A stretch of DNA of 64,000 bases from Muntiacus reevesi (GCF_963930625.1 NC_089249.1:124652480-124716479); one strand, 5' to 3'. Counted from the stretch's first letter, positions 23,086-34,466 are shown. Numbers and translations: made by a program. The notes: generated from the sequence alone by a model not told the origin.

Positions 23086-23212
23086 TGGCTTTCATGATTG
23101 TATCTTCTGCTGGACACTGAGTCCCCAGAGGTCAGTTCCTATCTCTTAATTTGTATAGCCTCAGTACCTGGCATGATGCCTCATTGGAAAATGAATAAAT
23201 GTTGAATGGATG
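23086..23212 (+). mobile_element. L2 LINE 3' end
   Basis: Shows the L2 3' terminal pattern: CACTGAGTCCCCAGAGGTCA, CCTCAGTACCTGGCATGATG, and AATGAATAAATGTTGAATGG as the tail. Old and short. Confidence 0.65.
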
Positions 23213-25579
23213 GCTGACCACTGAGATGGGACATACAAAAGTTGCTCTAATTAAGAACAGCTTAGGTTGAAAACCTATTCATGTGCCTGAACCTAAAGTA
23301 AAACCCTCCAAGAGCTCAGGGAGAGAACTACCATTATTATGGCATTAGTGCCAGTCTTTCTGCTTATTTTAAATTCTCCTCTCTGTATATCTGCATTTAT
23401 AATTTTTCCTTTTATTATACTTCCTACATGGAAAATAAAACCTAAACCAAAACAAATAAAAATTTCTATGGTCAAACTAAAATAATCATGCCTAAATAAC
23501 TAATGCCATTTTTAAAATGTGACCTGATTTGACATGCCCTAAGGTGAAGCTTTTAAGTCTATAAAGGTTCTGAAGTTTAACCAAAGAAGATTCTGTATTA
23601 TCTGAAAGCTTAATGGGGAAATGCAGTTTTTTTTTTATTATAATTAGTTACCTTAAATGTAGGTGACAGTACACTTATCAGTAAGTCTTTTACATTGTTA
23701 ATGACCTGTTCAACAGTTGAGAAAAATACACTGACAAAGAGTGGCTCTAATAAAATAGAAAAGGTTAAATCAAATTTCATTTTAAAAGTTCTCATTTTCC
23801 CCCTGTTAAGAGACATTTTCAAAGCTGACATATTTGGGGGCACATGGTTTAAAGCAACACTGGACTAATAGAGAAACCATAATGTGCTTTTATCACTTGA
23901 GTTTTTACAAACAGTTTTGGGATAACTCAATGGTATTATCACCATTATTGAGTAAAACATGCAGCATTTTACCACTACAACAGGAACACCTGCTAGCAAA
24001 GCTGTTAAACTGTTAAGTTTCCCTATTGCTCAATTCAACTAAAGCTGCTTTAAACTGCCTCCTAATGTCTGTATAACATCAGTAATTTTTTTTTTCTGTC
24101 CACTCTTGGGGCATATTGTAGAGAGCTATTCATCAATTATCAATAATCCTTTTTTATTCTCCAGAGGAACTGAAAAACAGTAAGCTGGAAGATGTTAGCA
24201 GCAAAATCTCTGTTATTTACTTTAGTATAAGTACATAGTTACACATGTATTTCCTATTCCTTTGAGAAATATGTAAGGTATCATAAATCTCAGTCAGAAT
24301 CTATCTTGAATGTTGCTAATATAATCTTTCCATCATATAAAATAATAAATCCCTAGCTTAAAAGGTTAATGAGGTCTCTGAAATTACTTGGCAATCAATT
24401 ATACTTTTATTGTTATTACAAGTATTATTATTATTAGTCCAGAGAATATTGCTACCAATAGATATATAGGGTTAAAAGTCAATGACTATTTTTGTAATGC
24501 CTAAAATCTTTGCTATAAAGCTCCCTGTGTTGACTAAGTATGCACTGCAAAGTTGAAATGCAGTGTTTGCATACTGAGTAATTCTAAAATGTAAACTATA
24601 TCCCTTAATATTAATGTGTTATAAGTGACACTTGTTATGTACGTCTATGATTCATACTGCTGAGCTGTTCCCCTTCCCTAGAATGATGTACTGTCACTGT
24701 CCTATTCATTTTGAATGCTGTATTCATAAGGGTTTTGTGACTAGACATCACCGTAAATCAATGTTATTGGACTATATTTTCAAACAAAACATTTACAGAG
24801 ACAGTCATCCCACATTCTATCCTCAGAGTGCAACACTTGCATGAAGGTCAAATAAAGTCGACATCAACTTATGGATTAGTTTGTTGAAAGAGTAAATGAA
24901 ACCAACAATTTTCAGAATACCTTAATAAGAGGTTTAATGTATTCATCCTTCACTCCAGAATTCCTATTAGTCTTAAGAGCTGAGATAGAACTGTAAAACA
25001 AACATTTGGGGGGATATATAAGTACTTGAGGTTGTCTTTTCTGATGAAGCACAGGAAATACTCACAACAGTGTTGGTTTATATTATGACTTTAGAAAGCA
25101 TGTGGTAATGTTAACAATGTCAGTTTACTTGAAAATAAACAAGATTCATTTGTGATCACTTATTACTTACTGAATTTATATTCATGGTTGACACACAGAA
25201 ATACAAACTGTTTCAGTAGAACCAGCTGATCTACTTCTTTCTGATATGTATATATGTGTATACACATACACATACACACACACATATTAGTATTGGGAAG
25301 TCCCTTAGAATTAAGCAAACAATACTTCTGAATTCTTTTGCAACAATTTAGTGTGGCAGACATTTCAATTAGTTCATGGCTTCCAAATATCCTCATGCAA
25401 TGTTCTGTAATTGTTTTCCTCTACTTGCAGTTTCTTTATTCATATGACTTGAAAAGGAGGCCATATACTATGTAAGAAAACATGCTCAAACCAGTACCCA
25501 TGATTGCATTACCACAAACCATCCAAGTGTGAAAAAACTGAAAAATGAAATTTCTTTTTCTTGAGAGGTATGAGCCATT
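23213..25579. other. Unique AT-rich sequence, 2.4 kb
   Basis: No gene or named repeat apart from the TA/CA stretch at 25245-25287. Several frames of 60-77 codons have no recognisable domains. Confidence 0.5.
25245..25287. repeat. Imperfect TA/TG/CA microsatellite
   Basis: Mixed alternating purine-pyrimidine run (TATGTATATATGTGTATACA then ACACACACACA). Not pure, so probably less variable than the TA and TG arrays elsewhere. Confidence 0.8.
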
Positions 25580-25725
25580 CTGTTGTTGTTGTTGTTGTTG
25601 TTTGTTGGCTGTGTGGTATAGACTGTGGGGTCTTTGTTCCCAAACAGGGATCAAAACTGGACCCTTGATGAGGGTGAGAGGGTGAGAGCACAAGAGTCCT
25701 AATCAATGAACAATCAATGAATTCC
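25580..25725 (-). mobile_element. CHR-type artiodactyl SINE, antisense
   Basis: Plus strand begins with a (GTT)n run (25580-25601), the complement of the A-rich tail, then GTTGGCTGTGTGGTATAGAC, CTTTGTTCCCAAACAGGGAT and AGTCCTAATC..GAATTCC, matching the reverse of a CHR SINE (GGAATTCCCTGGTGGTCCAG head). Old copy. Confidence 0.7.
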
Positions 25726-25835
25726 TAAGAGTGTGTGGTTTTCCATTGTTTAAGCTGCAGGGCTTGCAGGATAGTTCCCAAATCAGAGATTGAATCCAGG
25801 TCCCCTGAAGTGGAAGCACTGAGCCAAGTTATTCT
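25726..25835 (-). mobile_element. Second CHR-type SINE fragment, antisense
   Basis: Repeats the same landmarks: TTGCAGGATAGTTCCCAAAT, GAGATTGAATCCAGGTCCCC, GGAAGCACTGAGCCA. The head is missing. Lies directly behind the first copy in the same orientation. Confidence 0.65.
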
Positions 25836-26455
25836 TGAGCAAACAATATTCAATCTAGATTTTCTGGCACAGTGTGGGTTTTCTATACATTAATTTAGAT
25901 GTTTCTTTAAAGCGTAAAGAATATATTTTTGCTAACATTGTTGAAATAAAAAAAAAGGTTTTCCCTAATCTACTAGAAGTAGTATACATAAAACAGAACT
26001 TTCTGAACTTCAGTTATTTCTTAATGCTGAAGATGAAACCAAAAGATTTCAGAATTAAATTTATTAAAATTACTAATGAAATAAAGAACAGCATTCAAAA
26101 GTCACCTTACAGATAAACCACACAGAAATGCTCACTTAATAAAATGAATAACCTACACAAATTAATAAATAGTAATTTGGGATGTAAAATAAATTAATTG
26201 TATATAGAAAATTGCAATGCGCTACAGGTAGGCTAATTTATCTTAAACTCAAGCCCATATTTTACACACTGATGCCACCCATCCACTCTATATTCTGGTA
26301 GAGCACTTAGTATGAGGAGTGCTATACTCATCCATCATCCACTATGATAGTCTTATTTCCCAATTATGCTTCTTGGTGGGTCAGTAAAGAGTAACATAGA
26401 CATCACAGCTTTCATTAAGGAACAATAGATGTAAGTACTCTGGAAGAGGCAACCG
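25836..26455. other. Unique AT-rich sequence
   Basis: No gene recognised. The 80-codon frame at 25874-26116 is Lys/Phe-rich in AT-rich DNA and looks like chance. Confidence 0.5.
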
Positions 26456-26930
26456 TCTCAGTTCAGTTCAGTCGCTCAGTCATGTCCGATTCTTTGCGAC
26501 CCCATGAATCACAGCATGCCAGGCCTCCCTGTCCATCACCAACTCCTGGAGTTTACACAAACTCATGCCCATCGAGTCAGTGATGCCATCCAGCCACCTC
26601 ATCCTCTGTCGTCCCTTTCTCCTCCTGCCCCCAATCCCTCCCAGCATCAGGGTCTTTTCCAATGAGTCAATTCTTCGCATGAGGTGGCCAAAGTATTGGA
26701 GTTTCAGCTTCAGCGTCAGTCCTTCCAATGAACACCCAGGACTGATTTCCTTTAGGATGGACTCGTTGGATCTCCTTGCAGTCCAAGGGACTCTCAAGAG
26801 TCTTCTCCAACACCACACTTCAAAAGCATCAATTCTTCTGCGCTCTGCTTTCTTCACTGTCCAAATTTCACATCCATACATGGCCACTGGAAAAACCATA
26901 GCCTTGACCAGACAGACCTTTGTTTACCTC
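26456..26930 (-). mobile_element. BovB LINE 3' end, antisense
   Basis: The plus strand opens with CAGTTCAGTTCAGTCGCTCA, the reverse of the younger BovB ending, and continues to ACCAGACAGACCTTTGTT. The 5' truncation is in the stretch that encodes DITLPTKVCLVKA in other copies. Few lesions, thus a rather young copy. Confidence 0.95.
26480..26899 (-). pseudogene. BovB ORF2 C-terminal fragment, open frame of 139 codons
   Basis: Minus-strand frame without stops through VMYGCE-like AMYGCEIWTVKKAERRRIDA, RVPWTARRSNESILKEIS, RRIDSLEKTLMLGGIGG, RQRMRWLDGITDSMGMS. Comparable to the same stretch at 20600-20976, supporting recent insertion. No catalytic domain is present. Confidence 0.88.
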
Positions 26931-27287
26931 ACTTTTTAAGATACACTATATAAATATATCATCTTAATAAACATTTGCTGGCCATAAATTATCCTAATCA
27001 TAGGTTGTTGGAATATTCTGAAAAGTTTTGTCACTTACTTCTTTTGGAGGCTATTTGAGGGGGTTAGGAGGAGTAAACCAAATAGCAAACAACAAAATGA
27101 TTCCATTTCCTCTGTGAACAATAAACCCACAGAACAAATAAGATGTAACCTGTCTGTCTGTGGGTTTCTTTTAGAGATGTTCCATCCTTTTTACCTCCCT
27201 CCTTCACGGTGACCATAAGGATTCCATTCTTACAGTATACTCTACGCAGTTCATTGCTATGCGGCACCACCACCTCTGGAAGGTAAT
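26931..27287. other. Unique sequence
   Basis: Nothing recognised. Confidence 0.5.
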
Positions 27288-27420
27288 GTTCACTTCACAG
27301 ATGAAGAAAGCAAAGAATAAAGAGACCTGTTCTCTTGCCTAAGGTTATATTATAAGTTAGTGGCAAAATGTGTATTAAAATTCATGTCTCCAGAGCCCCA
27401 GTGTTTTAATTAGCTTAATA
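27288..27420 (+). mobile_element. MIR SINE
   Basis: TTCACAGATGAAGAAAGCAA, TTGCCTAAGGTTATATTATA, AGTTAGTGGCAAAATG and CTCCAGAGCCCCAGTG follow the MIR order. Old copy. Confidence 0.72.
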
Positions 27421-27714
27421 ATCCAAGCTAACTTTCATGATTGTTAGGGCTTAGGTTTTGGTATTCTTTAACATTATTCTCAACACCTATGAAAAATGGC
27501 TGCCCTTCATAAGGTTAATGCAAACTCTGAGTTACACCAATTATGCAAACCCTAATCTTTGTAACTTATCTACCCCCAGGGTGCTTAGTGCTATGTGAAC
27601 ATGTATTTTATTTCTTATTCAAAGGAGCTTTCACCCACTTCTGTGAGCACTTTCCTTTTACACTATTAATAGCAGAAACAAAACCATCAAATAAATGTTA
27701 CCACATTTAAACTT

Positions 27715-27850
27715 ATAATGAAGGTATAAATATCCCTACTGTATTAATAAAGAAATTAATGTTCAGTGTCTTGTCCATGGCTGCATAACTAATAAGAATT
27801 AGAACCTCAGTTTAATTCTGAGACTTATTCCAAATATTGCAATACATGAT
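27715..27850 (+). mobile_element. MIR SINE
   Basis: AAGGTATAAATATCCCTACT, GTTCAGTGTCTTGTCCATGG and TGCATAACTAATAAGAATTA match MIR landmarks (TTGCCCAAGGTCACACAGCT and following). Same orientation as the MIR 300 bp upstream, but a separate copy since both show the same MIR interval. Confidence 0.65.
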
Positions 27851-28009
27851 GTTTGTGTCTAAGGTTGATTTTTAAAAGAAATAATGATATGAATGTAAAA
27901 AATCAAATCAATAAATGGATTTGAAAATGTATACTTTCCAAAGTTCTTAATTTAAGAATTTTCCTCTAGTCCTATCTTCAGTTATGGCTTATATTCTACA
28001 CTTTATTCA

Positions 28010-28562
28010 TTCTTTCATTCATTTAATTAGTCATTTGACAAATATTGTACCAACCATTGGAGGCATAAAGCCAAGGAAAATGGTTGTAGGTTGTGCTACT
28101 ACAGTTTTTAAAAATGGGAAAGTGAGACAATACATTAAATTGAACTGACTCTAGATGGAGTGGTCAAAAAACATTCTCCCAAGATATATTCTATTTAAAC
28201 TGAATGTTAAAATAGATGAAACTATCAAATCAAAAGTGAGGGGAAAATATTCCAGCACAGAGAAACATAGATAAGATCTTCATCATTATTGAGTTATACT
28301 GTGGAATAAGAGACAAAGAAGCAAAGTAAATAAATAAAAGATATATTATGCCCTTCAAAAGCTTAAGGCAAACTCTTAGAGAACTGAAAATAACTAGAAC
28401 TTTTAAGGAACTCCAGAAGTAAGGAGATCAAGGGGAACAATTATTTTAGGTGAGATATATAGAAAGTCTCACTGAGAAGGAACCTGAATAAGACCTGAAA
28501 GCAATGAGGTAAAGAGCCAAGATATCCCAGGTAGAGGGAACAGCACATACAAAGGCCCTGAG
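28010..28562 (-). mobile_element. Ancient L2-like repeat, antisense, part 1
   Basis: TTCATTCTTTCATTCATTTA followed by GACAAATATTGTACCAACCA resembles the reverse of an L2 3' end. Further on, AGGTAGAGGGAACAGCACAT and ACAAAGGCCCTGAGG (28532-28563) are a phrase I know from old mammalian repeats often found with that end. The Bov-A2 at 28574-28852 interrupts it. Family name uncertain. Confidence 0.45.
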
Positions 28563-28573
28563 GTAGAGAGTAT

Positions 28574-28852
28574 GCTGCTGCGGCTGCTGCTAAGTTGCTT
28601 CAGTCGTGTCCGACTCTGTGTGACCCCATAGATGGCAGCCCACCAGGCTCCGCAGTCCCTGGGATTCTCCAGGCAAGAACACTGGAGTGGGGTGTCATTT
28701 CCTTCTCCAATGCATGAAAGTGAAAAGTGAAAGTGAAATCGCTCAGTCGTGTCTGACTCTTCACGACCCCATGGACTGCAGCCTACCAGGCTCCTTCATC
28801 CATGGGATTTTCCAGGCAAGAGTACTGGAGTGGGGTGCCATTGCCTTCTCTA
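28574..28852 (-). mobile_element. Bov-A2 dimeric SINE, antisense, complete
   Basis: Two monomers in antisense joined by the TGCATGAAAGTGAAAAGTGA linker at about 28713. TSD GTAGAGAGTAT (28563-28573) and GTAGGGAGTAT (28853-28863), 10 of 11 identical. Little diverged. Confidence 0.96.
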
Positions 28853-28863
28853 GTAGGGAGTAT

Positions 28864-29060
28864 ACTTGGTTTGATAAAGTAAGGTTGTGGCAGTGTGTAA
28901 TAAACTGTAGTATTTACAAAAATACCTTTCATGGCACTTACAGAATAGAAAAGGGAACTCAAGAATGAAACAGGAGAATAATTAAGATGCTTTTGCCAAG
29001 GTGAGGGATGGTTATGACCCGAAGAAAGAAGGCACTGGAGATGATGTAATAAGGTACACT
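28864..29060 (-). mobile_element. Ancient L2-like repeat, part 2 after the SINE
   Basis: The GGTTGTGGCAGTGTGTAATA to GGCACTGGAGATGATG stretch continues the older repeat of 28010-28562. Weakly conserved, so limits are guesses. Confidence 0.35.
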
Positions 29061-29842
29061 TTGGAGGTAGAATCAGCAGGATGTCCTTTATTACAATGAA
29101 ATTAAAAGATAAATCATCAATAACTACTAATTTTTCATTGATAGATAGGCTGCCTTTTATTTAATTAGGAAATATGTAGCACTGAGTTTGGAGAACTAAT
29201 CAAATGTTCTATTTATCCCTATTAAATGTGAGATATCTATACAGCTTTAAGAGGAAATTTCAAGAAGGCCATTAGGAAAGGTATGATATATCAATGTGTT
29301 TTGTCATCATAAAAATGATATTTAAATGATAATTAAATTCACAAGCTGTCAGTTTTTGAAAGATCCTACTCAGCACAAGCTTAGACAAATGATACTATTT
29401 ACAAGTTAAACTTAAATATGAAATTCTTAGGATTGTTAAACCTGTTTACTTAGAAGCAAATAAATGGTTCTAGTCTTGCATAGATTCATGAGAGGCGATT
29501 TTGTGGGTAGCACAAATATTTTAGTCTGAATACCAATATAATCATGAACTAAATTTGAATAGGAAGTATCCCAAAAAAAACAACCAAAAAGATGAAAACT
29601 AATAAAAAGACATTATTAAAGTCTTAATTGGCTTTCTCTTGATTACTATAGTTTTCCAAACCATGTGACCATGAACTCATGAACAAATATACAATTCAAG
29701 CAAGATGACTATCGGAGATTCCATGACTCACATGAAGATATGTTAAAGGCTACAGTTCATAACTGCCTCTTTGAAATCTGAAGACATGTTTTGTTCACGA
29801 GGTATTCTGTTTTAAAAACTGTACTTTGAATGTCACTAGGCA
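29061..29842. other. Unique AT-rich sequence
   Basis: No gene or repeat recognised. Confidence 0.5.
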
Positions 29843-29906
29843 TGGATTATAGAGAAAGTCAGAAAAAAGTGTCTTAGTCTGTTTCATTGACTATGCTAAA
29901 GTCTTT
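29843..29906 (+). mobile_element. BovB LINE, sense, segment 1 of 2
   Basis: The stretch CATTGACTATGCTAAAGTCT corresponds to BovB RT motif A (F-x-DYAKxF). Interrupted right after by a SINE-L1 composite; the duplication AAAGTCTTT is at 29898-29906 and 30403-30411. Upstream limit uncertain. Confidence 0.85.
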
Positions 29907-30402
29907 AATGGCAACCCACTCCAGTATTCTTGCAACAAAGGAAATTATAAGCAAGGTGAAAAGACAGCCTTCAGAATGGGAGAAAATAGTAGCAAATGAA
30001 GAAAGAGACAAAGGATTAATCTCAAAAATATACAAGCAACTACTGCAGCTCAATTCCAGAAAAATAAATGACCCAATCAAAAAATGGGCCAAAGATCTAA
30101 ACAGACATTTCTCCAAAGAAGACATACAGATGGCTAACAACCACATGAAAAGATGCTCAACATCACTCATCATCAGAGAAGTGCAAATCAAAACCACAAT
30201 GAGGTACCATTACACGCCAGTCAGAATGGCTGCTATCCAAAAGCCTACAAGCAATAAATGCTGGAGAGGGTGTGGAGAAAAGGGAACCCTTTTACACTGT
30301 TGCTGGGATTGCCTGGAGAATCCCTTGGACTGAGGATCCTGGTAGGCTACAGTCCATGGGGTTGCAGAGTCGGACACGACTGAGCAACATCTTATTATCA
30401 TC
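29907..30402 (+). mobile_element. Chimeric insertion: Bov-tA halves around an L1 fragment
   Basis: A 5'-truncated Bov-tA begins at AATGGCAACCCACTCCAGTA and stops at ATTCTTGC (29933). L1 sequence fills 29934-30308. The SINE resumes exactly with TTGCCTGGAGAATCCCTTGG and ends GTCGGACACGACTGAGCAAC. The whole is bounded by a perfect 9-bp duplication AAAGTCTTT. The L1 part has no A tail and only TTGC is repeated at its edges, so it does not look like an ordinary L1 insertion. Confidence 0.88.
29934..30308 (+). pseudogene. L1 ORF2 C-terminal fragment
   Basis: Open through about 120 codons. The translation has DPIKKWAKDLNRHFSKEDIQ, REVQIKTTMRYHYTPVRMAA and the Cys-rich CWRGCGEKGTLLHCCWDC, the C-terminal segment of L1 ORF2p. 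It lacks endonuclease, RT and stop. The open frame suggests limited divergence; it runs on into SINE sequence and ends at 30333. Confidence 0.88.
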
Positions 30403-31457
30403 AAAGTCTTTGACTGTGTGGATCATGATAAACTATAGCAAATTATTAGAGATGCAAATACTAGACCGCCTTACCTGCTTCCTGAGGAATCTGTATATAG
30501 GTCAAGAAGCAACACTTAGAACTGAATATGGATCACCTGAATGATTCAAAATCAGGAAAAGAGCATGACTGGGCTATATATTGTCACTCTGCTTATTTAA
30601 CTTATATGTAGAGTACATCATGTGAAATATTGGGCTGGATGAAGCACAAGCTGGAATCAAGATTGTTGGGAGAAATATCAACAACCTCAGATATGCAGAT
30701 GTTCCACTCTAAAGCAAAAAGTGAAGAGGAATTATAGAGCCTCTTGATGAGGGTTAAAAAAAAAGAGAGAGAGAGAGAGAGTGAGTGGAAACACTGACTT
30801 AAAACTCAAAATTCAGAAATCTAAGATCATAGCATCTGGTTCCATTACTTCATAGCAAATAGAAAGGGAACATTTAGAAGCAGTGACAGATTTTATTTTC
30901 TTAGGCCCCCAAATCACTATGGACGATGACTGCAACCATGAAATTAGAAGACTCTTGCCCCGTGGAAGGAAAGCTGTGACAAACCTAGATAGCATATTCA
31001 AAAACAGAGACATCACTTTGCTGAAAACGTATGGTCAAAGCTATGGTATTTCCAGTAGTCAAGTACAGATGTGAGAGTTGGACCATAAAGAAAACTGAGT
31101 GCCTAAGAAATATTGTTTTCAAACTGTGGTGCTGGAGAAGAGTAGAGTCCCTTGGAAAGCAAGGAGATCAAATCAGTCAATCCTAAAGAAAATCAACCCT
31201 GAATATTCATTGGAAGGATGGATACTGAAGCTACAATATTTTGACCACCTAATGCAAAAAGCTGACTCATTGAAAAAGACACTGTTGATGGAAAGATTGT
31301 AGGAAAAAGGAGAAGAGGGTAGCAGAGGATGAGATGGTTAGATAATATCACTGCCTCCATGGGCATGAATTTGAGCAAGGTCTGGCAGATAGTGAAGGAC
31401 AAGGGAGCCTGGCACACTGCAGTCTATGGGGTTACAAAGAGTAGGATGCGACTTATT
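30403..31457 (+). mobile_element. BovB LINE, sense, segment 2 of 2 (RT to 3' end)
   Basis: Continues segment 1 after the composite insertion with GTCTTTGACTGTGTGGATCA. The RT catalytic box is Y-A-D-V (30692-30703), followed by a frameshift. C-terminal codons are cut by several indels; a (GA)n expansion sits at 30764-30781. The end is GGGGTTACAAAGAGTAGGAT. Strongly diverged, so an old copy. Confidence 0.9.
30764..30781 (+). repeat. (GA)n inside BovB
   Basis: AAAAGAGAGAGAGAGAGAGA run that lies where other BovB copies read AAAGAGGAGAGTGA; a local expansion. Confidence 0.8.
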
Positions 31458-31654
31458 GACTGAAAAACACAGCAATGGATAGTGAGCTCTTTATAGTTAG
31501 TCTCAGAGGCTACCACTCCCTATCACCTTCATTTTTATGCTTCTTGCATGGCTCTTGACATGATTTCCTAACTAACCTACCACAGATCACTTTCAATATC
31601 TGTCTACCTTTATATATTAAGACTAACTGGCAAAGCACTGTGCATATTGATTCT

Positions 31655-31722
31655 TTGAAAATTAGAGATACCAAGGGAACATTTCATGTAAAGATGGGCT
31701 CAATAAAAGACAGAAATGGTAT
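31655..31722 (+). mobile_element. Isolated BovB fragment
   Basis: About 68 bp (GAAAATTAGAGATACCAAGG through GACAGAAATGGTATGAACC) match the linker upstream of the RT (KKIRDTKGTFHVKMGSIKD, 13100-13200 in the long copy). Both ends are missing, so it is not an ordinary 5'-truncated insertion. It lies 200 bp after another BovB in the same orientation, but from an upstream part of the element, so it is probably a rearranged piece. Confidence 0.8.
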
Positions 31723-32199
31723 GAACCAGGAGGGTGGTACCCAATTCCACAGAGACAAAGCTCTTATTCTTTGGTCCCTTGCAGACCTTACCCTGTGTAT
31801 CTCTCCATCTGGCTGTTCGTCTATATCTTTCATCATATCCTTTATTATATAATAAATCAGTAAATCTAAGTAATCATTCCCTGCATTCTGTGAGTGGTTC
31901 TAGCAGATAATTGAACCTGAGGGGTTCTTGGAAACCTGTGATTTATAACTTGTCTGTCAGAATTACAGGCAACAATCTGGGACTTGTTTTTATGAAAGGG
32001 GGTGGAGTGGGGTTGGGTGGAGTTTTGTGGGAGTGAGTCCTTAACCTGTGTGGTCTGTGCTAACTCCAGGTGGTGTCAGAGTTGGACTGAATTGTAGACA
32101 CCCACAAATTCTGTGTCAAAATTGAAATAGTGTGGTAGTAGTGCAAGAGTAAATCAGATGTACAAGAGAATTCTTCCAGAACAGTTAGGGATGAGAAGT
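31723..32199 (+). mobile_element. LTR-like sequence, family not named (tentative)
   Basis: ATATAATAAATCAGTAAATC (a possible polyadenylation signal) followed by CTGTGAGTGGTTCTAGCAGA, GGGGTTCTTGGAAACCTGTG and a GGTGTCAGAGTTGGACTGAA segment resemble a mammalian retroviral LTR type I have seen, but I cannot assign it. It contains a G-rich stretch at 31998-32033. Confidence 0.4.
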
Positions 32200-32770
32200 A
32201 TCGTTACTCTGCAGGCAGAATTCCAAGACCCCCAACACCCCTGTTGACCCTCACCCTTGTATACTTTCCCCTTGAATGAGGGTGAAGCCTACAGAAATGA
32301 AATTTTGCACATGTAATCAAGGTCCCAAGTTAGTAGATCTTTTAAATATGGATCTCAAGGTCAGAGGCAGAGCAAGTGAAATACTCAAAGGGTGAAAGGG
32401 ACTTGAGCTGTGGTACATTGTCTTCCAACTTTGTAGATAGATAGAACCACGTGACAAGGAATATGAGTAGATTCTAGGACTGAGAGCAGCCCCCTAGAAA
32501 GAAAATGAAGACCTCGGTTCTATACCTGCAAGGAACAAAATTTGCCCAATGAAAAGATGAATTTTAAAGTGCATTCTTCCCCTGGAGATTTCAGGAATGA
32601 ACAAATCCTAGTCAATGATTTGGTTTTGCCTTGTTAAGCCCTACGCAAAAACCTAACCATACTTTGTCTGGACTTCTGACATGTCTATCTGTGAGCTAAT
32701 AAATAGATGCTGTTAGAAGTCCCTAAGCTTGTAATAATTTGTTACACAGCAATAGATACAAATACAGACT
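32200..32770 (+). mobile_element. MaLR-type (MLT1-like) LTR remnant
   Basis: Shows AGGCAGAATTCCAAGACCCC, GTAATCAAGGTCCCAAGTTA, GGTCAGAGGCAGAGC, CATACTTTGTCTGGACTTCT and the 3' end ATTTGTTACACAGCAATAGA, the order of the non-coding LTRs of ERVL-MaLR elements. A polyadenylation-like AATAAA is at 32699. Only LTR-like sequence is present; no internal viral genes. Confidence 0.6.
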
Positions 32771-33570
32771 ATTATGTCAAGAACTGTAAAAGGTCTGAAA
32801 CTTCACTCTTGCTGCAACCTAAAATTTAACCTGCCATAATTTCATGGGTATGATTGGGGGAATTGAGACTCCTGAACCACCCACAGATGGCCTTTGTACT
32901 TACAATACAATAGTAGATGCTAGAGTATCAGGATTTCCACTGGTTGCCTAAATCCCAATTCCCACAGGACAGTGCAGAGGGCCAGGTGACTGGGCCTCTC
33001 TGCACACACTTTGGTTTCTGTTACAGGAGAGGAAACCCCAGCACAGGGAACAAAAATCTTCTATAATTGGCAGTAAGTCTGCTTGACCTTCACCCAGAGT
33101 GAGACATTACTTTTATTAAACTGGATAGTATATAAACCTGCCTTCTGCTCCCGAGAGAGGCACTGTATCTTCTAAGATCTCTTTCCATACAAAGGCTGTC
33201 AGAGATGAGCAGAAAAACAAACATTGTCTATCTTGCATCTACACTTTCTTTCTTGGCAGGAGGCAGTTACCATTAATAATAAAACATGCATTCTTGAAGA
33301 ATTAAGATGCAGTGAAGAACACTATCAACATGGTAACTGTTGTACCATATTTGAAGATGTAGATATCTTCAAATTATAAGATTTTTAATTTTATATAAAA
33401 CAAATTTACCATCCTGGCTTAAAACAAAATATATCACCTGCCCTTTGCATATATATGTAAATGTACAGTGCTTTTTAAAATTAGCCTTACTCTTCTCTCA
33501 AGTTTATAATTCCTATCTTTACTTTTTTATTTCCCGTTACTATTTCTAATTTGCATATGGTTTTATATCT
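32771..33570. other. Unique sequence
   Basis: No gene. A TATATAAA box-like string occurs at about 33129 but no start-like context or downstream frame supports a promoter. Confidence 0.5.
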
Positions 33571-33770
33571 TCCCTGGTGGCTCAGATGGTAAAGCATCTG
33601 CCTTCAATGTGGGAGTCCCGCGTTCGATCCCTGCGTCTGAAAGATCCTTTGGAGAAGGAAACGGCAATCCACTCCAATATTCTTGCCTGGAAAATCCCAT
33701 GAATGGAGGATCCCGGTAGGCTAAAGTCCATGGGGTCGCAAAGAGTCAGACATGACTTCACTTTCACTTG
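33571..33770 (+). mobile_element. Bov-tA SINE, complete
   Basis: From TTCCCTGGTGGCTCAGATGG, B-box-like GCGTTCGATCCC at about 33621, core CTCCAATATTCTTGCCTGGA, end GGGGTCGCAAAGAGTCAGAC with a TTCACTTTCACTT tail. Well preserved. Confidence 0.96.
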
Positions 33771-34456
33771 TATTTTCTGAATATTTTAAAACTTAGAATT
33801 GTGTTTAAGCAAAGTCAACTAAAACATAATAACTTGATAAGAAATAGACAAACAGAAAAAAAAAAATTTTTGTAGCTTTCTCATCACCCTATACACCGAA
33901 GACCTGTGTTCACTATGGGGCTGGGTTCATTAGATTGGATTAATAGGCATTCCTCTAGCTTTAGGGGTTTCATTACAGGATATAGAGTACTATAGAGGAA
34001 AACCACTTAGAGAAAATCACTTAATATTGCTATGGGTAATTTCAAACCTCTGAATAATCTTTGGATCTGACCAAGTTTCATATCCACACAACATATAACC
34101 TGAAGAACAGAAATACTCTTTATATGCTAATTGAACGAACTGTATTTTCAAGCCTATCTCTGGAAAAACTGCTGAGAGGAAAATCAGGCCTATTCATATA
34201 GTCCTAAACTATTATTAATATATTCCAGTAGCCAGTCTTGTTGGTAAATTGGATGAAATAAATTTATAATTTCAGAACAATCAGGGACCCACTGTGGATT
34301 TGGAGAGTGGGTCAGTCTTACTCATAGCTCACTAGCTGATGAGAGGGTGATGCTGGATATATAACCTATGTGATGACTTGCATCAAGACAGAGCTTGTTA
34401 GCTCTGTATTACCAAATAAGAAACTAAAGACAAAAATGCAATTAAATTGGCCTCAG
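33771..34456. other. Unique AT-rich sequence
   Basis: Nothing recognised. Confidence 0.5.
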
Positions 34457-34466
34457 TCTCACAGTA

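Noticed and set aside
33125..33140. TATATAAA as a promoter
   Set aside because: Isolated TATA-like word in AT-rich DNA with no downstream gene or transcript evidence.
33571..33640. tRNA-like sequence as a tRNA gene
   Set aside because: It is the tRNA-derived head of a Bov-tA; no full cloverleaf is expected, and the same head recurs in every SINE copy.
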